A stretch of 64,000 nt of DNA from Lachnocurva sp045579705 (lineage in GTDB: Bacteria > Bacillota > Clostridia > Lachnospirales > Lachnospiraceae). The stretch spans positions 1 through 64,000 of the forward strand of contig JAZNMP010000008.1 in NCBI GenBank assembly GCA_045579705.1, given 5' to 3'. Below, piece by piece: positions 1-9,655 of this stretch (positions within the stretch are counted from its first letter, which is position 1; the number at the start of each line of letters is the position of its first letter). Below the pieces are notes generated by a model, which made no database searches, was not told the origin of the DNA, and saw only the letters and a list, made by a program, of their open reading frames with translations. The position numbers and the translations under genes are program-made.

Positions 1-356
1 GCTTCTAGGAAAGCTTGGTATAGGGAAAGAGTTTGATATAGAGGAAATCCCAATACACTGCGGAGCTGACTTGCTAGGTGGGAAAGTGAAACCTACGAAA
101 GATTGACGATTTAGGTGGAATATTTCGTAGTTTGCGGAGCAGACTTGCTAGGTAGGAAAGTGGAACATACGAAAAATTGACGATTTAGGTGGAATATTTC
201 GTAGTTTGCGGAGCTGACTTGCTAGGTAGGAGAGTGGAACCTACGAAAAGTTGACGATTTAGGTGAAATATTTCGTAGTTTGCGGAGCTGACTTGCTAGG
301 CAGGAAAGTGAAACCTACGGTAAATCGACGCTTAGTGCGCTAAATTTCGTATGTGG
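1..356. repeat. Tandem 74-bp hairpin repeat array
   Basis: Units start at about 61, 135, 209 and 283, each beginning CGGAGCTGACTTGCTAGG, so the period is exactly 74 bp. Each of the first three units carries the inverted pair CTACGAAA...TTTCGTAG. The last unit decays after 320. The partial unit at 1-60 has the same backbone but a different stem (TATAGGGAAA...ATCCCAATA), matching the arrays near 31470 and 39630. Units are contiguous, with no unique spacers. No coding sense is possible because 74 is not a multiple of three. Confidence 0.85.
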
Positions 357-603
357 GGCTCCAGTAGCGAGCTTGCGAGCGTTTAATCTATAAATTTATT
401 GCATAGAAATAGCGCCGAGCCGGTGAAACATCGTTTTTTGTTTCGTTTCTAGAAACAAAAACAATGTTTCAAACCGCTGATCGGCGCTAAGAAAAGCAAA
501 ATTATGGATTACAACACTCGTATCAAGCTTCCGCTGATCGGCGCTATAAAAGAAAAGCAAAATTACAAATCACAACGCTTACATCAAGCTTCCGTTTACT
601 TCA
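357..603. repeat. Large palindromic intergenic element, copy 1, with partial duplication
   Basis: The element begins CCAGTAGCGAGCTTGCGAGC. It contains a nested palindrome: outer arms TAGCGCCGA and TCGGCGCTA, and inner arms GAAACATCGTTTT and AAAACAATGTTTC around GTTTCTAGAAAC. The right end (CCGCTGATCGGCGCT onward to TCAAGCTT) is repeated about 57 bp later. A nearly identical copy lies at 31682-31811. The element sits just beyond the 3' end of the clc gene, so it could also act as its transcription terminator, but it has no clean T tract. Confidence 0.75.
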
Positions 604-606
604 AGC

Positions 607-1830
607 TTAATAAATATTACACTCCTGTGCAGAATAGAAGCTTTTTTCATAACTAAACACAAAAGCTATAGACACAGCGAGCAAGTAGAAAGGCATGCCT
701 GACATGCCGAAGAGCTCGAAGCAGAAGAGGAGGGCGGCCATAGGGCAGTTTGTTACTCCGCAGAAGACTGCGCCGATTCCGAGAGTTGCCGCAAATCCAG
801 GGTCGATTCCGACGATAGAACCGAGGGCGCAGCCAGCTGTGGATCCGATTACGAAAGAAGGAACGATTGCTCCGCCTTTAAATCCTGCAGCAAGTGATAG
901 AGCAGTGAAAACTATCTTTAGTAGGAATGAGAAGCCTGACGCTTTTCCGTTTACTGCTACTGAGATCAAATCTGCACTGGAACCGTTGTAGTCCTGGTTC
1001 CCTACGATTAGAGTCAGTGCTAATACTATTGCGCCGCCGACTAATCCTCGAACGATAGGGCTTTTGAAAATCTTGCTATAAAGCTTGTTTGAATAGCTGA
1101 TTACGAAGATGAACAGGAAAGCTATCATTCCTAGAATGATTCCGAGTAGGGAAATCTTAAGCAGATTAACAATCGTTACAGCTGGTACATCAACGCTTCC
1201 AAAGGAAAAAACTGGTGCGCCGATAAGTATTGCTACATATTTCGCAGTTAGCGATGAGAAGACTACAGGTACTAAAGCCTTGTAGTGTATCATTCCAACG
1301 CTGGAAATCTCAATCGCGAGAATGGCAGCTGTCAGAGGTACGCCGAGCAGAGAAGAGAATGCTCCAGCCATACCAGACATAACCATTATGTCTAGATATT
1401 CATCACGAACTTTTAGGTATTTGCCTGTGTTGTATCCGATGGAACCGCCGAGCTGCAGGGCAGCTCCTTCTCTACCGACTGAAGCGCCGATTAGATGGGA
1501 AAAAATAGTGGACACGAATATCTGGAATGCCATTCTTTTTGGGATGGGCGCTTTGTTTTCAGATGCTTTTAGAACGGTGTTTGTGTCAGCCTTTTTCTTT
1601 CCAGTGGTGAAATTGTAGAAGTAATAGATTAGTACGGCTCCGAATGGCATGAAGTAGATTAGCCACGGATTTGAAGCGCGACATTCAGTTGCGAGTTTTA
1701 TAAATATTCCAAAGTAAGAACCAATTACACCTGTCAATGCGCCAATTAGGACGGATACGAGAGTAAATAGGATGTATTTACAATCGAGTTTTAGACTTTG
1801 CTTTAGGTGTTCATAATATGCTTTGTACAT
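607..1830 (-). CDS. ClC-family chloride channel/transporter
   Basis: An integral membrane anion channel or H+/anion exchanger of the ClC superfamily. About 407 residues give many hydrophobic segments. The selectivity-filter motif GREGAALQLG is near residue 119, with the conserved gating glutamate, although the usual proline after GREG is alanine. FKGGAIVPSFVIG, the later GGxFxP-type ion-binding motif, is near residue 320. The open frame extends 42 codons further upstream, but that part is not ClC-like. I chose the ATG at 1830 because it follows an AGAGAGAA ribosome site and begins at the usual family N-terminus. Substrate choice (chloride or fluoride) cannot be read from the sequence. It is divergent from the amidohydrolase gene. 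Confidence 0.85.
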   Translation of the reverse strand: MYKAYYEHLKQSLKLDCKYILFTLVSVLIGALTGVIGSYFGIFIKLATECRASNPWLIYFMPFGAVLIYYFYNFTTGKKKADTNTVLKASENKAPIPKRMAFQIFVSTIFSHLIGASVGREGAALQLGGSIGYNTGKYLKVRDEYLDIMVMSGMAGAFSSLLGVPLTAAILAIEISSVGMIHYKALVPVVFSSLTAKYVAILIGAPVFSFGSVDVPAVTIVNLLKISLLGIILGMIAFLFIFVISYSNKLYSKIFKSPIVRGLVGGAIVLALTLIVGNQDYNGSSADLISVAVNGKASGFSFLLKIVFTALSLAAGFKGGAIVPSFVIGSTAGCALGSIVGIDPGFAATLGIGAVFCGVTNCPMAALLFCFELFGMSGMPFYLLAVSIAFVFSYEKSFYSAQECNIY

Positions 1831-2015
1831 GGTTCTCTCTTTTCTCTTAATTTGGATGTTGTTAAATGTTAATGCAGATTCTAGTCTATCATATTTATAG
1901 ATGAGATTTAAGGTGATTAGCAGTAGTTTTGAAAAAAGAACTTTTTTAAATTTCAATAACTTGCTATTCTGTAGTATAATTTATTTGACTATGTATAAAA
2001 ATAGAAAGGAAGCCT

Positions 2016-3323
2016 ATGAATATTAGATTTAATAATGCTAGATTACTGATGCCTGCAGAAGGTCATACCTTTAAAATTGTTGAGGGTGAACTTTGGACTA
2101 AAGATGATAGAATCGCTTTCTCTGGAACTACAGAAGAGGCGAAGAAAGCTCTCGCAGAGAACGAGCTGTTAGTTTGGGATGAAGTGATTGATTGCAATAG
2201 AAATCTATTGATGCCAGGTTTTAAGAATGCGCATACCCATACAGCGATGACATTCCTGCGTTCGCTTGCTGATGATATGCCACTTTCTGACTGGTTGTTT
2301 AAGCAGGTTTTCCCTAGAGAAGATAAACTTACACCAGAAGATATCTACTGGCTGGATTTCCTCGGAATCATGGAGTATCTGACTTCTGGAATCACATCAA
2401 ATTTCGACATGTATTTCTTCCCACCGATGAATGCAAAAGCTTCTGTCGATGCGGGATTTAGAACAGTTCAGACATCCGGTTTTAACAACTTCGGAAGCAC
2501 TTTGCAGGATCTCGAGGATAATTATAATATAGTTAATGATATGGATTCTGACCTCGTTTCTTTCATCGTTGGTTTCCATGCAGAGTACACAACTGCCATG
2601 GATAGAATGGAAGGTGTAGCAGCTCTCGCTGAGAAATTCAAATCTCCGGTATTCCTTCACAATGCTGAAACGAAATCTGAGGTAGACGAATGTATCGAGC
2701 GTTGGGGAAAGACACCTACGCAGTTGATGGAAAGTCTCGGCATGTATAAATATGGCGGTGGTGGTTACCACTGTGTATGGCTTCAGGATGAAGACTACGA
2801 GATTATGAAGAAGCACAATCTCTACGCGGTAACGAATCCTTGTTCAAACGTGAAGCTGGCTTCTGGTATCGCTGATGTAAAAAGATTCCTCGACGCGGGA
2901 ATTCCTCTCGCAATCGGAACAGATGGTGCGGCTTCAAACAATGCACTGGATTTCTTTAGAGAGATGTATCTCACAGCGACTCTGGCGAAGGTAAAACACA
3001 TGGATGCCGCAGTTGTAGATGCGAATGAAGTGCTTTATTCTGCAGTTTCAGAAGGTGCGCATTGTATGAACCTTCATGATTGTGATACGATAGAAGTTGG
3101 AAAAAGGGCTGATATCATTATGATAGATATGCATAAGCCAAATATGCAGCCTGAGAATAATATAGTAAAGAACCTCGTTTATGCTGGAAGCAAAGATAAT
3201 GTAAAGATGACTATGGTAAATGGTCAGATCCTCTACAGAGATGGTCAGTTTAATTTGAAATATGCACCTGAAGAAGTTTATGCGAAAGCAAACGAAATCA
3301 TCAATCGTATGAGGAATTGCTAA
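2016..3323 (+). CDS. Amidohydrolase, MTA/SAH deaminase-like
   Basis: A metal-dependent cytosolic amidohydrolase of the MtaD/SsnA/TrzA group, which deaminates methylthioadenosine, S-adenosylhomocysteine or related purines. The 435 residues match the family length. Metal ligands are visible: NAHTHT (His73, His75), the FHAEY and HNAETKSEV region, GGYHCVW and GTDGAASNN (the catalytic Asp). The ribosome site AAAGGAAG precedes the ATG. A TATAAT at 1975-1980 upstream is a likely -10 with a poor -35. No neighbour fixes the pathway. The exact substrate (guanine, MTA or SAH) is uncertain, since subfamilies share these motifs. Confidence 0.85.
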   Translation: MNIRFNNARLLMPAEGHTFKIVEGELWTKDDRIAFSGTTEEAKKALAENELLVWDEVIDCNRNLLMPGFKNAHTHTAMTFLRSLADDMPLSDWLFKQVFPREDKLTPEDIYWLDFLGIMEYLTSGITSNFDMYFFPPMNAKASVDAGFRTVQTSGFNNFGSTLQDLEDNYNIVNDMDSDLVSFIVGFHAEYTTAMDRMEGVAALAEKFKSPVFLHNAETKSEVDECIERWGKTPTQLMESLGMYKYGGGGYHCVWLQDEDYEIMKKHNLYAVTNPCSNVKLASGIADVKRFLDAGIPLAIGTDGAASNNALDFFREMYLTATLAKVKHMDAAVVDANEVLYSAVSEGAHCMNLHDCDTIEVGKRADIIMIDMHKPNMQPENNIVKNLVYAGSKDNVKMTMVNGQILYRDGQFNLKYAPEEVYAKANEIINRMRNC

Positions 3324-3339
3324 TTTGGTAAAGCCGGTC

Positions 3340-3368
3340 TTGAACCGAGTTGCAACATATTTTATAAT
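3340..3368 (+). promoter_or_regulatory. Sigma-A type promoter for 3411 gene and alaS
   Basis: TTGAAC at 3340-3345 and TATAAT at 3363-3368 are separated by 17 bp, just upstream of the small membrane protein gene. The same transcript probably continues into alaS. Confidence 0.7.
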
Positions 3369-3410
3369 ATTTTTTTGTCTGAATTAATAGTTTTAGACAG
3401 GAGGTCAATT

Positions 3411-3575
3411 ATGGCAGCTTTTATGAGTAGTTTTGTAACTTATTTACTTATCTTTGTAGTAAGTATTATCTGCGTATTTATCGCAGTAAAGCTAGGTATC
3501 GCCTGGAGAAAGTCATCTGACTTAAAGAAGGCTAATGCCACAGTTTCAGAGATTTCTGAAACACAGAAAAAATAA
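3411..3575 (+). CDS. Small single-TM membrane protein upstream of alaS
   Basis: A 54-residue protein with one long hydrophobic segment (about residues 5-30) and a charged cytosolic tail rich in Lys, Ser and Glu. The ATG at 3411 follows a strong AGGAGG with 6-nt spacing. An upstream in-frame start at 3375 would place the start across the promoter and lacks a ribosome site. I do not recognise a family. It lies 23 bp before alaS and is probably co-transcribed with it. It may be an assembly or anchoring micro-protein, but this is a guess. Confidence 0.65.
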   Translation: MAAFMSSFVTYLLIFVVSIICVFIAVKLGIAWRKSSDLKKANATVSEISETQKK

Positions 3576-3598
3576 AGGAAAGGTCGACATAATAGATA

Positions 3599-6250
3599 AT
3601 GCAGTACGGTGTTAATGAATTAAGAAAAATGTATTTGGACTTCTTCTCAGAGAAGAAGGGCCACTTGGCAATGAAGAGTTTCTCACTCGTTCCACATAAC
3701 GATAACAGTTTGCTCCTCATCAATGCTGGTATGGCACCACTTAAGCCATATTTCACAGGTCAGGAGATTCCACCTAGAAGACGAGTAACAACTTGTCAGA
3801 AATGTGTACGTACAGGTGATATTGAAAATGTAGGAAAGACAGAGAGACATCTTACATTTTTCGAAATGCTTGGTAACTTCTCTTTTGGAGATTATTTCAA
3901 AACTGAAGCTATTCATTGGTCATGGGAGTTCCTCACAGAGGTAATCAAACTCGACCCAGAAAGACTTTATCCAACTATCTACATCGATGATGATGAAGCT
4001 TTCAAGATTTGGAATGAAGAAGTAGGAGTTCCTGCTGACAAGATTATGAGAATCGGTAGAGATGAGACAGGTGCTTCAGACAACTTCTGGGAGCATGGTG
4101 CTGGTCCTTGCGGTCCTTGTACAGAAATCTATTATGATCGAGGAGAAAAATACGGAACTGGCCCAGATGATGTAATGGGCGGTGAAGGTGACAGATTCAT
4201 GGAAATCTGGAACAACGTATTTACACAGTTCGAAGGTGATGGTCACGGTGGATACACTGAACTTTCACAGAAGAACATCGATACAGGTATGGGACTTGAG
4301 AGACTTGCTGTAGTAATGCAGGACGTAGAGTCTGTATTTGATATCGATACTATGGTTGCTATCCGTAACAAAGTTTGCGAATATGCAAAGAAGACTTATA
4401 AGGAAAATGAAAACGACGATATCTCAATCCGTCTCATCACAGATCATATCCGTTCATCAACATTTATGATCTCTGATGGTATCCTTCCATCAAATGAAGG
4501 AAGAGGATATGTGCTTCGCCGTCTCATCAGACGTGCGGCTCGTCACGGAAGAATGCTCGGAATCGATGGAACATTCCTGAATACTCTTACAGATACAGTT
4601 ATCGATTGCTCAAAGGATGGTTATCCAGAACTTGAGGAGAAGAGAGTATTCATAAAGAAAGTTCTCCTCGAGGAAGAGGATAGATTTGCAAAGACTATCG
4701 ACCAGGGTCTTCAGATTCTCTCAGAAATCGAAGACAGAGTTAAGTCAGAAGGAAAAAATGTAATTCCTGGCGAAGACGCATTCAAGCTTTATGATACATA
4801 TGGATTCCCTATCGACCTCACTGCAGAAATCATTGAGGAAAAAGGCTTTACATATGATAAAGAAGGCTTCGAGAAGTGCATGGAAGAACAGAGAAATAAA
4901 GCCCGTGCAGCTCGTAAAGAGACAAACTATATGGGAACAGATGCTTCTGTATACCAGGAAATCGATCCTGCTATCACATCTGAGTTCGTAGGTTATGACA
5001 AGCTCGAAGCTGAATCAACTATCACAGTTCTCACAACAGAGAATGAAATCGTTTCTGGCCTCACAGATGGTGAGAGAGGAACAGTTATCGTTGATAAGAC
5101 TCCATTCTACGCTACAATGGGTGGACAGAATGGTGACAGCGGTTTGATCAAATCTAAAGAAGGTGAGTTCAAGGTAGAGACTACCATTAATCTCGCTGGT
5201 GGAAAGATTGGTCATGTCGGAGTTATGACAAATGGTCAGATGAAGGTTGATGATGTAGTGACACTTACTGTTGATGCTGAGAAGCGTGCGCTTACAGCTT
5301 GCAACCACAGTGCAACACACCTGCTTCAGGGAGCTCTTAGAAAAGTTCTCGGAGATCATGTACAGCAGTCAGGTTCTCTCGTTACAGAAGACAGACTTCG
5401 TTTCGACTTTACTCACTTCCAGGCTATGACAAAGGAAGAAATCCAGAAGGTAGAAGACCTCGTAAACGAGGCTATCTCAGCTTCTGTTGACGTAGTTACA
5501 GATATCATGACACTCGATGAAGCAAAGAAGAGCGGAGCTATGGCTCTCTTCGGTGAGAAGTATGGCGATTCAGTTCGTGTAGTTCGCATGGGAGAATTCT
5601 CTACTGAGCTTTGTGGTGGTACACATGTAAAGAACACAGGCGATATCAAAGCGTTTAAGATCGTATCTGAAAACGGTATTTCTGCTGGTGTTCGTCGTAT
5701 CGAAGCTATCACATCAAAGGCACTCTTTAAGCATTTCGCAGAAGTAGAAGAGAAGCTTAAGGCTGCAGCGGCCCTTCTCAAGACTACTCCAGACGAAATC
5801 GCAACAAAGATTGAAGCTCTTAACAAAGAGATTAAAGAACTTAAGTCTGAGAACGAGTCACTTAAGCAGAAAGCTGCAAACGAGTCACTCGGTGATGTAA
5901 TGGACAAGGTAGAAGAAGTAAGTGGAATTAAATTCCTTTCAGCTTCTATCGAAGATACAGAGATGGGTGAGCTTCGTAACCTCGGAGATTCACTTAAGGA
6001 AAAAGTTGGTTCTGGCGTAATCGTCCTCGCAGCATCTAAAGATGGCAAGGCAAGCCTCGTAGTTATGGCATGTGATGATGCTATAGCAAAGGGAGCACAC
6101 GCTGGAAACATCGTCAAGGCTTCAGCTGCCCTCATCGGTGGTGGCGGCGGTGGTCGTCCAAACATGGCACAGGCTGGTGGTAAGGATGCATCTGGAATCG
6201 ATGCAGCTCTTGCTAAAGCAAAGGAAACTCTCATCGAGCAGCTTGGCTAA
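3599..6250 (+). CDS. alaS: Alanyl-tRNA synthetase
   Basis: Charges tRNA-Ala in the cytosol and edits mis-charged Ser or Gly. The 883 residues are full length. The N-terminal class II catalytic core begins with the typical NELRKMYLDFF and includes GAGPCGPCTEIYYD. The editing domain has HSATHLLQGALR (the HxxxH zinc-site pair) and CGGTHVKNTGD. A C-Ala domain ends in the glycine-rich IGGGGGGRPNMAQAGGKD. The start is the first ATG of the conserved N-terminus. Its ribosome site (AAAGGAAAGG) is rather far upstream. A Rho-independent terminator follows. Confidence 0.98.
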   Translation: MQYGVNELRKMYLDFFSEKKGHLAMKSFSLVPHNDNSLLLINAGMAPLKPYFTGQEIPPRRRVTTCQKCVRTGDIENVGKTERHLTFFEMLGNFSFGDYFKTEAIHWSWEFLTEVIKLDPERLYPTIYIDDDEAFKIWNEEVGVPADKIMRIGRDETGASDNFWEHGAGPCGPCTEIYYDRGEKYGTGPDDVMGGEGDRFMEIWNNVFTQFEGDGHGGYTELSQKNIDTGMGLERLAVVMQDVESVFDIDTMVAIRNKVCEYAKKTYKENENDDISIRLITDHIRSSTFMISDGILPSNEGRGYVLRRLIRRAARHGRMLGIDGTFLNTLTDTVIDCSKDGYPELEEKRVFIKKVLLEEEDRFAKTIDQGLQILSEIEDRVKSEGKNVIPGEDAFKLYDTYGFPIDLTAEIIEEKGFTYDKEGFEKCMEEQRNKARAARKETNYMGTDASVYQEIDPAITSEFVGYDKLEAESTITVLTTENEIVSGLTDGERGTVIVDKTPFYATMGGQNGDSGLIKSKEGEFKVETTINLAGGKIGHVGVMTNGQMKVDDVVTLTVDAEKRALTACNHSATHLLQGALRKVLGDHVQQSGSLVTEDRLRFDFTHFQAMTKEEIQKVEDLVNEAISASVDVVTDIMTLDEAKKSGAMALFGEKYGDSVRVVRMGEFSTELCGGTHVKNTGDIKAFKIVSENGISAGVRRIEAITSKALFKHFAEVEEKLKAAAALLKTTPDEIATKIEALNKEIKELKSENESLKQKAANESLGDVMDKVEEVSGIKFLSASIEDTEMGELRNLGDSLKEKVGSGVIVLAASKDGKASLVVMACDDAIAKGAHAGNIVKASAALIGGGGGGRPNMAQAGGKDASGIDAALAKAKETLIEQLG

Positions 6251-6271
6251 TATTAAAGAACAGTTCAAAGA

Positions 6272-6306
6272 GGCTGGCATTCTGATGGATGCCGGCTTCT
6301 TTTTTT
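6272..6306 (+). terminator. Rho-independent terminator of alaS
   Basis: GCTGGCAT pairs with ATGCCGGC across an 8-nt loop (one G-T pair), followed by a T-rich tail. Confidence 0.85.
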
Positions 6307-6340
6307 ACGTAAAAAACACTCTAAAAAATTACAAATTTAA

Positions 6341-6383
6341 CCCCTAGGGGGGCTTGTGACAGTTTATAAAATTTTTATATAAT
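6341..6383 (+). promoter_or_regulatory. Promoter of ABC importer operon with adjacent palindrome
   Basis: TTGTGA at 6354-6359 and TATAAT at 6378-6383 are 18 bp apart. The perfect palindrome CCCCTAGGGG at 6341-6350 ends 3 bp before the -35 and is a candidate operator. No regulator gene is adjacent. Confidence 0.6.
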
Positions 6384-6416
6384 TCATCCTTGTATGGTAA
6401 ATATAGGGAGGATGTT

Positions 6417-7931
6417 ATGAAGAAAAAAATACTATCTTTATTTATGGCATGCCTGATGCTCCTAAGCACTGTGGCATGTTCCACTTCAAGTTCTAAGTCA
6501 AATGGAGATAAGAAGATATTGAGGACTGCGGCCTCTTTCGCTTATCCTAGTTTGGATGTTCACAAAGAGTACTATGGTTGGTACACATCTATCTATGGAG
6601 TTTCAGAAGCTCTCTTTAAGATGAATTCAAAGATGAATGCGGTTCCTTGTCTCGCAAAGGATGCTGAGGTTGATGGAACAGTTTGGACTATTCATCTTAA
6701 TAAGAAAGCGGCTTTTTCAAATGGAAAGAAGCTGACAGCTGATATGGTAGTTCGTAATCTTAATAGGGTTGCAAAGGAAAACGAACGTTTTAGTTATGTT
6801 GCAGATTTCAATATAAAAGCAGCAGATGATGAGACAGTAGTTATCGATACAAAGGAAGTTTATCCTACGCTAAAGAACGATCTCGCAAGCCCAGAGTTTG
6901 GTATGATCGACCTCGATGACACAAAGGATTTCACTAATAATCCTATCTGTACAGGACCTTTTGTCATTAAGAAGTTCAAGCCAGAAGGTGATGTAGAAGT
7001 TGCAAAGAATGAGAAGTACTGGGATGGAAATGTAAAGCTCGACGGTGCAATCTTCTACTATATGCAGGAAGATGATCCTAAGCTTCTCGCTATGCAGAGC
7101 GGAGAAATCGATTGCTATAACAGTGTTTCATCTGCAGCTTTGGAAGTCTATAAGAAAGATCCAAAGAAATATGATGTGGTATCTATTCCTGGTGCGAGAC
7201 TTCAGTATTATATCTTGAACGAGAATACACTTGATGCATCTGTTAGAGAAGCTATCAATCTTACAGTTGATAAGAAAGCGATTGAGAAATACCTTTCGGG
7301 TACAGTTACAGCTGCAACAAGTCCATTCGTTCCATCAGCAAAATACGGAAAAGTAAACATTCCAAAGACCGATGTAAAGAAAGCTGTAAAGCTTCTCGAG
7401 GCGGACGGATACACAAAGGGAAGTGACGGTTTCTACCAGAAAGATGGAAAGAAGCTGAATATCAGAATCGCTTATTATGCAGCGAGATCACTCGATACAT
7501 TGGCGTTGTTGATTCAGGAACAGCTTAAGGCTATCGGTGTAGATTCTACACTTCGTGTCGAGGAGGATCCGGACCAGACTTATATCAAAGACCAGGAATT
7601 CGAGCTCGCGCTCTATTGTATGATTTCTGATAAATCAGGTGATCCACTTTACTTCATTGATTCAACGCTGAAGGATGGTTCTTACTATGATTGCGGTGGT
7701 TTCAACAATGAGAAGTGTGAAGAGCTCATCGGTAAGTTGAAATATGAAGTTGATCCTGCAAAGAGAGCTGAACTTGCAAATGAAATCATCCAGATTGCTG
7801 TCGATGACAACGCATTTGGATATGTAGGTCTGTTCAATAACACTACAGTACTTAAAAAGGGAACAAAGGGATTTGCTGAGAATATCCCATTTGATTTCTA
7901 TGGAATTGATAAGGACACAGTAATTAAATGA
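6417..7931 (+). CDS. Peptide/nickel-type ABC transporter substrate-binding lipoprotein
   Basis: Extracytoplasmic solute receptor of the OppA/NikA/DppA class (family 5). The 504-residue precursor has a lipoprotein signal peptide ending STVAC, so the mature protein is probably lipid-anchored at Cys21. It has the family core TWTIHLNKKAAFSNGKKLTA-like segment and NPICTGPFVIKKF. The ATG at 6417 follows GGGAGG; an upstream in-frame ATG at 6390 would add a poor signal start. It heads a tightly packed operon of two permeases, two ATPases and two methyltransferases. Substrate is unknown: peptide, nickel/cobalt or a metal-chelator complex are all possible. Confidence 0.9.
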   Translation: MKKKILSLFMACLMLLSTVACSTSSSKSNGDKKILRTAASFAYPSLDVHKEYYGWYTSIYGVSEALFKMNSKMNAVPCLAKDAEVDGTVWTIHLNKKAAFSNGKKLTADMVVRNLNRVAKENERFSYVADFNIKAADDETVVIDTKEVYPTLKNDLASPEFGMIDLDDTKDFTNNPICTGPFVIKKFKPEGDVEVAKNEKYWDGNVKLDGAIFYYMQEDDPKLLAMQSGEIDCYNSVSSAALEVYKKDPKKYDVVSIPGARLQYYILNENTLDASVREAINLTVDKKAIEKYLSGTVTAATSPFVPSAKYGKVNIPKTDVKKAVKLLEADGYTKGSDGFYQKDGKKLNIRIAYYAARSLDTLALLIQEQLKAIGVDSTLRVEEDPDQTYIKDQEFELALYCMISDKSGDPLYFIDSTLKDGSYYDCGGFNNEKCEELIGKLKYEVDPAKRAELANEIIQIAVDDNAFGYVGLFNNTTVLKKGTKGFAENIPFDFYGIDKDTVIK

Positions 7932-8854
7932 TAAAAAATGCAATTAAGAAAATTGCCGGTTTGATATTGATTCTTATAATAATAAGCTTTTTCGTATTCC
8001 TGCTGATGTATATAGCACCAGGAGACCCTGCGGAAAAAAGGCTCACTTCTCAGGGGGTAGTAGTCACAAAGGAAGTTCTGGATTCGGAAAGAGAAAGATT
8101 AGGATTGTTAAAGCCATTCTTCGTGAGATACGGAGAATGGCTTATAGCCGTTATACAGGGAGATTTCGGAGTTTCATTTAAGGATGACATGCCAGTTGCG
8201 CCGAAACTTTGGAGTGCGCTTTCGAAGACATTGATCCTCTCGTCGACCAGTCTGATTCTGTCGCTGTTAGTGTCTTATCCATTGGCTCTTCTTTCAGCGT
8301 TTAGAAAGAACAAGCTTACAGATTATATCGTGAGATTGTTTGCTTTTATAGGAAACTCACTTCCGAATTTCCTGATTTCTGTGATGCTGATGTATTTTTT
8401 CTGTATTAAGCTTAGTCTTTTTTCGGTAATCGCAACCGGTGATTTAAAGGGATTGATCATGCCGGTTCTTTCACTGTCGATTCCGATGACTGCGAAATTC
8501 GTTCGTCAGATGAGGACTGATTTCTTAAATGAACTAGAAGAAGACTATATTGTCGGCATGAAAGGCAGAGGCGTTTCGAAAAGATATATCGTGATGAACG
8601 TACTTAGAAATACTCTCGGCAGTATTTTTATCATCATAGCTCTGCAAATTGGTTCGCTGATGGGTGGAAGCGTCGTGATCGAAACTATATTTAGATGGCC
8701 GGGAATCGGAGCCCTCGTTATGGAGTCTATAGATGCCAGAGATTATCCGGTAATCATGGGATTTGTGCTGATAATGGGAACTATCTATGTTTTGATAAAT
8801 CAGCTTTCAGATATCCTGTGTAAATTCCTAGATCCGAGGAAATCGTATGAGTAA
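7928..8854 (+). CDS. ABC transporter permease, DppB/NikB type
   Basis: First membrane subunit of the importer. The 308 residues have about six TM helices and the family layout: an N-terminal TM, the extracellular GDFGVSF segment, and a cytosolic EAA-type loop near MKGRGVSKRYIVMNVLRN that docks with the ATPase. The ATG overlaps the stop of the binding-protein gene (ATGA), which implies translational coupling. Confidence 0.93.
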   Translation: MIKNAIKKIAGLILILIIISFFVFLLMYIAPGDPAEKRLTSQGVVVTKEVLDSERERLGLLKPFFVRYGEWLIAVIQGDFGVSFKDDMPVAPKLWSALSKTLILSSTSLILSLLVSYPLALLSAFRKNKLTDYIVRLFAFIGNSLPNFLISVMLMYFFCIKLSLFSVIATGDLKGLIMPVLSLSIPMTAKFVRQMRTDFLNELEEDYIVGMKGRGVSKRYIVMNVLRNTLGSIFIIIALQIGSLMGGSVVIETIFRWPGIGALVMESIDARDYPVIMGFVLIMGTIYVLINQLSDILCKFLDPRKSYE

Positions 8855-9653
8855 GAGTAGAGTTAAGAACAAAATAATCTTGATAGGAACGTTGGCCTTG
8901 GCAATCATACTGGTTACGTTGACAGCGGATTTACTGCCTATAAATGATCCATATCAGACGAATAATGCGGCGATTAGGCTTGCACCTTGCGCTAAATATC
9001 CTTTCGGAACAGACAACCTTGGAAGATGCGTGCTCGCGCGCGTGATTTATGGGGGAAGAATAACTATAGCTGCGACCTTCTTTCTGGTGATTGTTTCCTT
9101 TACAATCGGTACTTTTGTAGGTATAGTTTGCGGATATTTTGGGGGAAGACTGGATTTAATCTGTATGAGAATTGCGGATATCGTGCTCGCTTTTCCACAA
9201 ATGGTCGTAGCGATAGCAGTGGCCGGAATCCTGAATGGAGGGTTGAAGGGAGCTCTCATCGCTTTAGGAGTCACGATGTGGGTCAGCTTCGCGAGAATTG
9301 CGAGAACTCACACGATGACATTAAAGAATGAAGCGTTCATTCAGAGTGCGCTCCTTTCCGGAAAAAGTGACCTTTATATTATCAGGGTGCATATATTTCC
9401 AAATTTGATTTCGTATGTGTTTACGAATGCTTTGAATCAGGTTGGCATGACGATAATAGGTATTTCTGGATTGTCTTTTCTCGGGCTCGGAGTCGTTCCG
9501 CCAAAAGCGGAATGGGGGTCTATGATCAGTGAGGCAAAGGCATATATTCAGATAGCACCATGGGGAGTAATCTATCCAGCGATTGCTACACTGATTACTA
9601 TAGTGGTTTTTAATTATTTAGGTGATGCTGTTATGGAATATATGGAGAAATAG
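8847..9653 (+). CDS. ABC transporter permease, DppC/NikC type
   Basis: Second membrane subunit. The 268 residues show the DppC-type N-terminus with the FGTDNLGRCVLARVIYGGR motif and the EAA loop around ALLSGKSDLYIIRVHIFPN. It overlaps the previous gene by 8 bp. It pairs with the DppB-like subunit to form the translocation pore. Confidence 0.93.
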   Translation: MSKSRVKNKIILIGTLALAIILVTLTADLLPINDPYQTNNAAIRLAPCAKYPFGTDNLGRCVLARVIYGGRITIAATFFLVIVSFTIGTFVGIVCGYFGGRLDLICMRIADIVLAFPQMVVAIAVAGILNGGLKGALIALGVTMWVSFARIARTHTMTLKNEAFIQSALLSGKSDLYIIRVHIFPNLISYVFTNALNQVGMTIIGISGLSFLGLGVVPPKAEWGSMISEAKAYIQIAPWGVIYPAIATLITIVVFNYLGDAVMEYMEK

Positions 9654-9655
9654 GT

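Noticed and set aside
1..606. Possible CRISPR array
   Set aside because: Units are contiguous and similar along their whole 74 bp, with no unique spacers and no cas genes.
5413..6234. 273-residue antisense frame within alaS
   Set aside because: It is a shadow of the alaS reading frame, serine/proline rich without a known motif.
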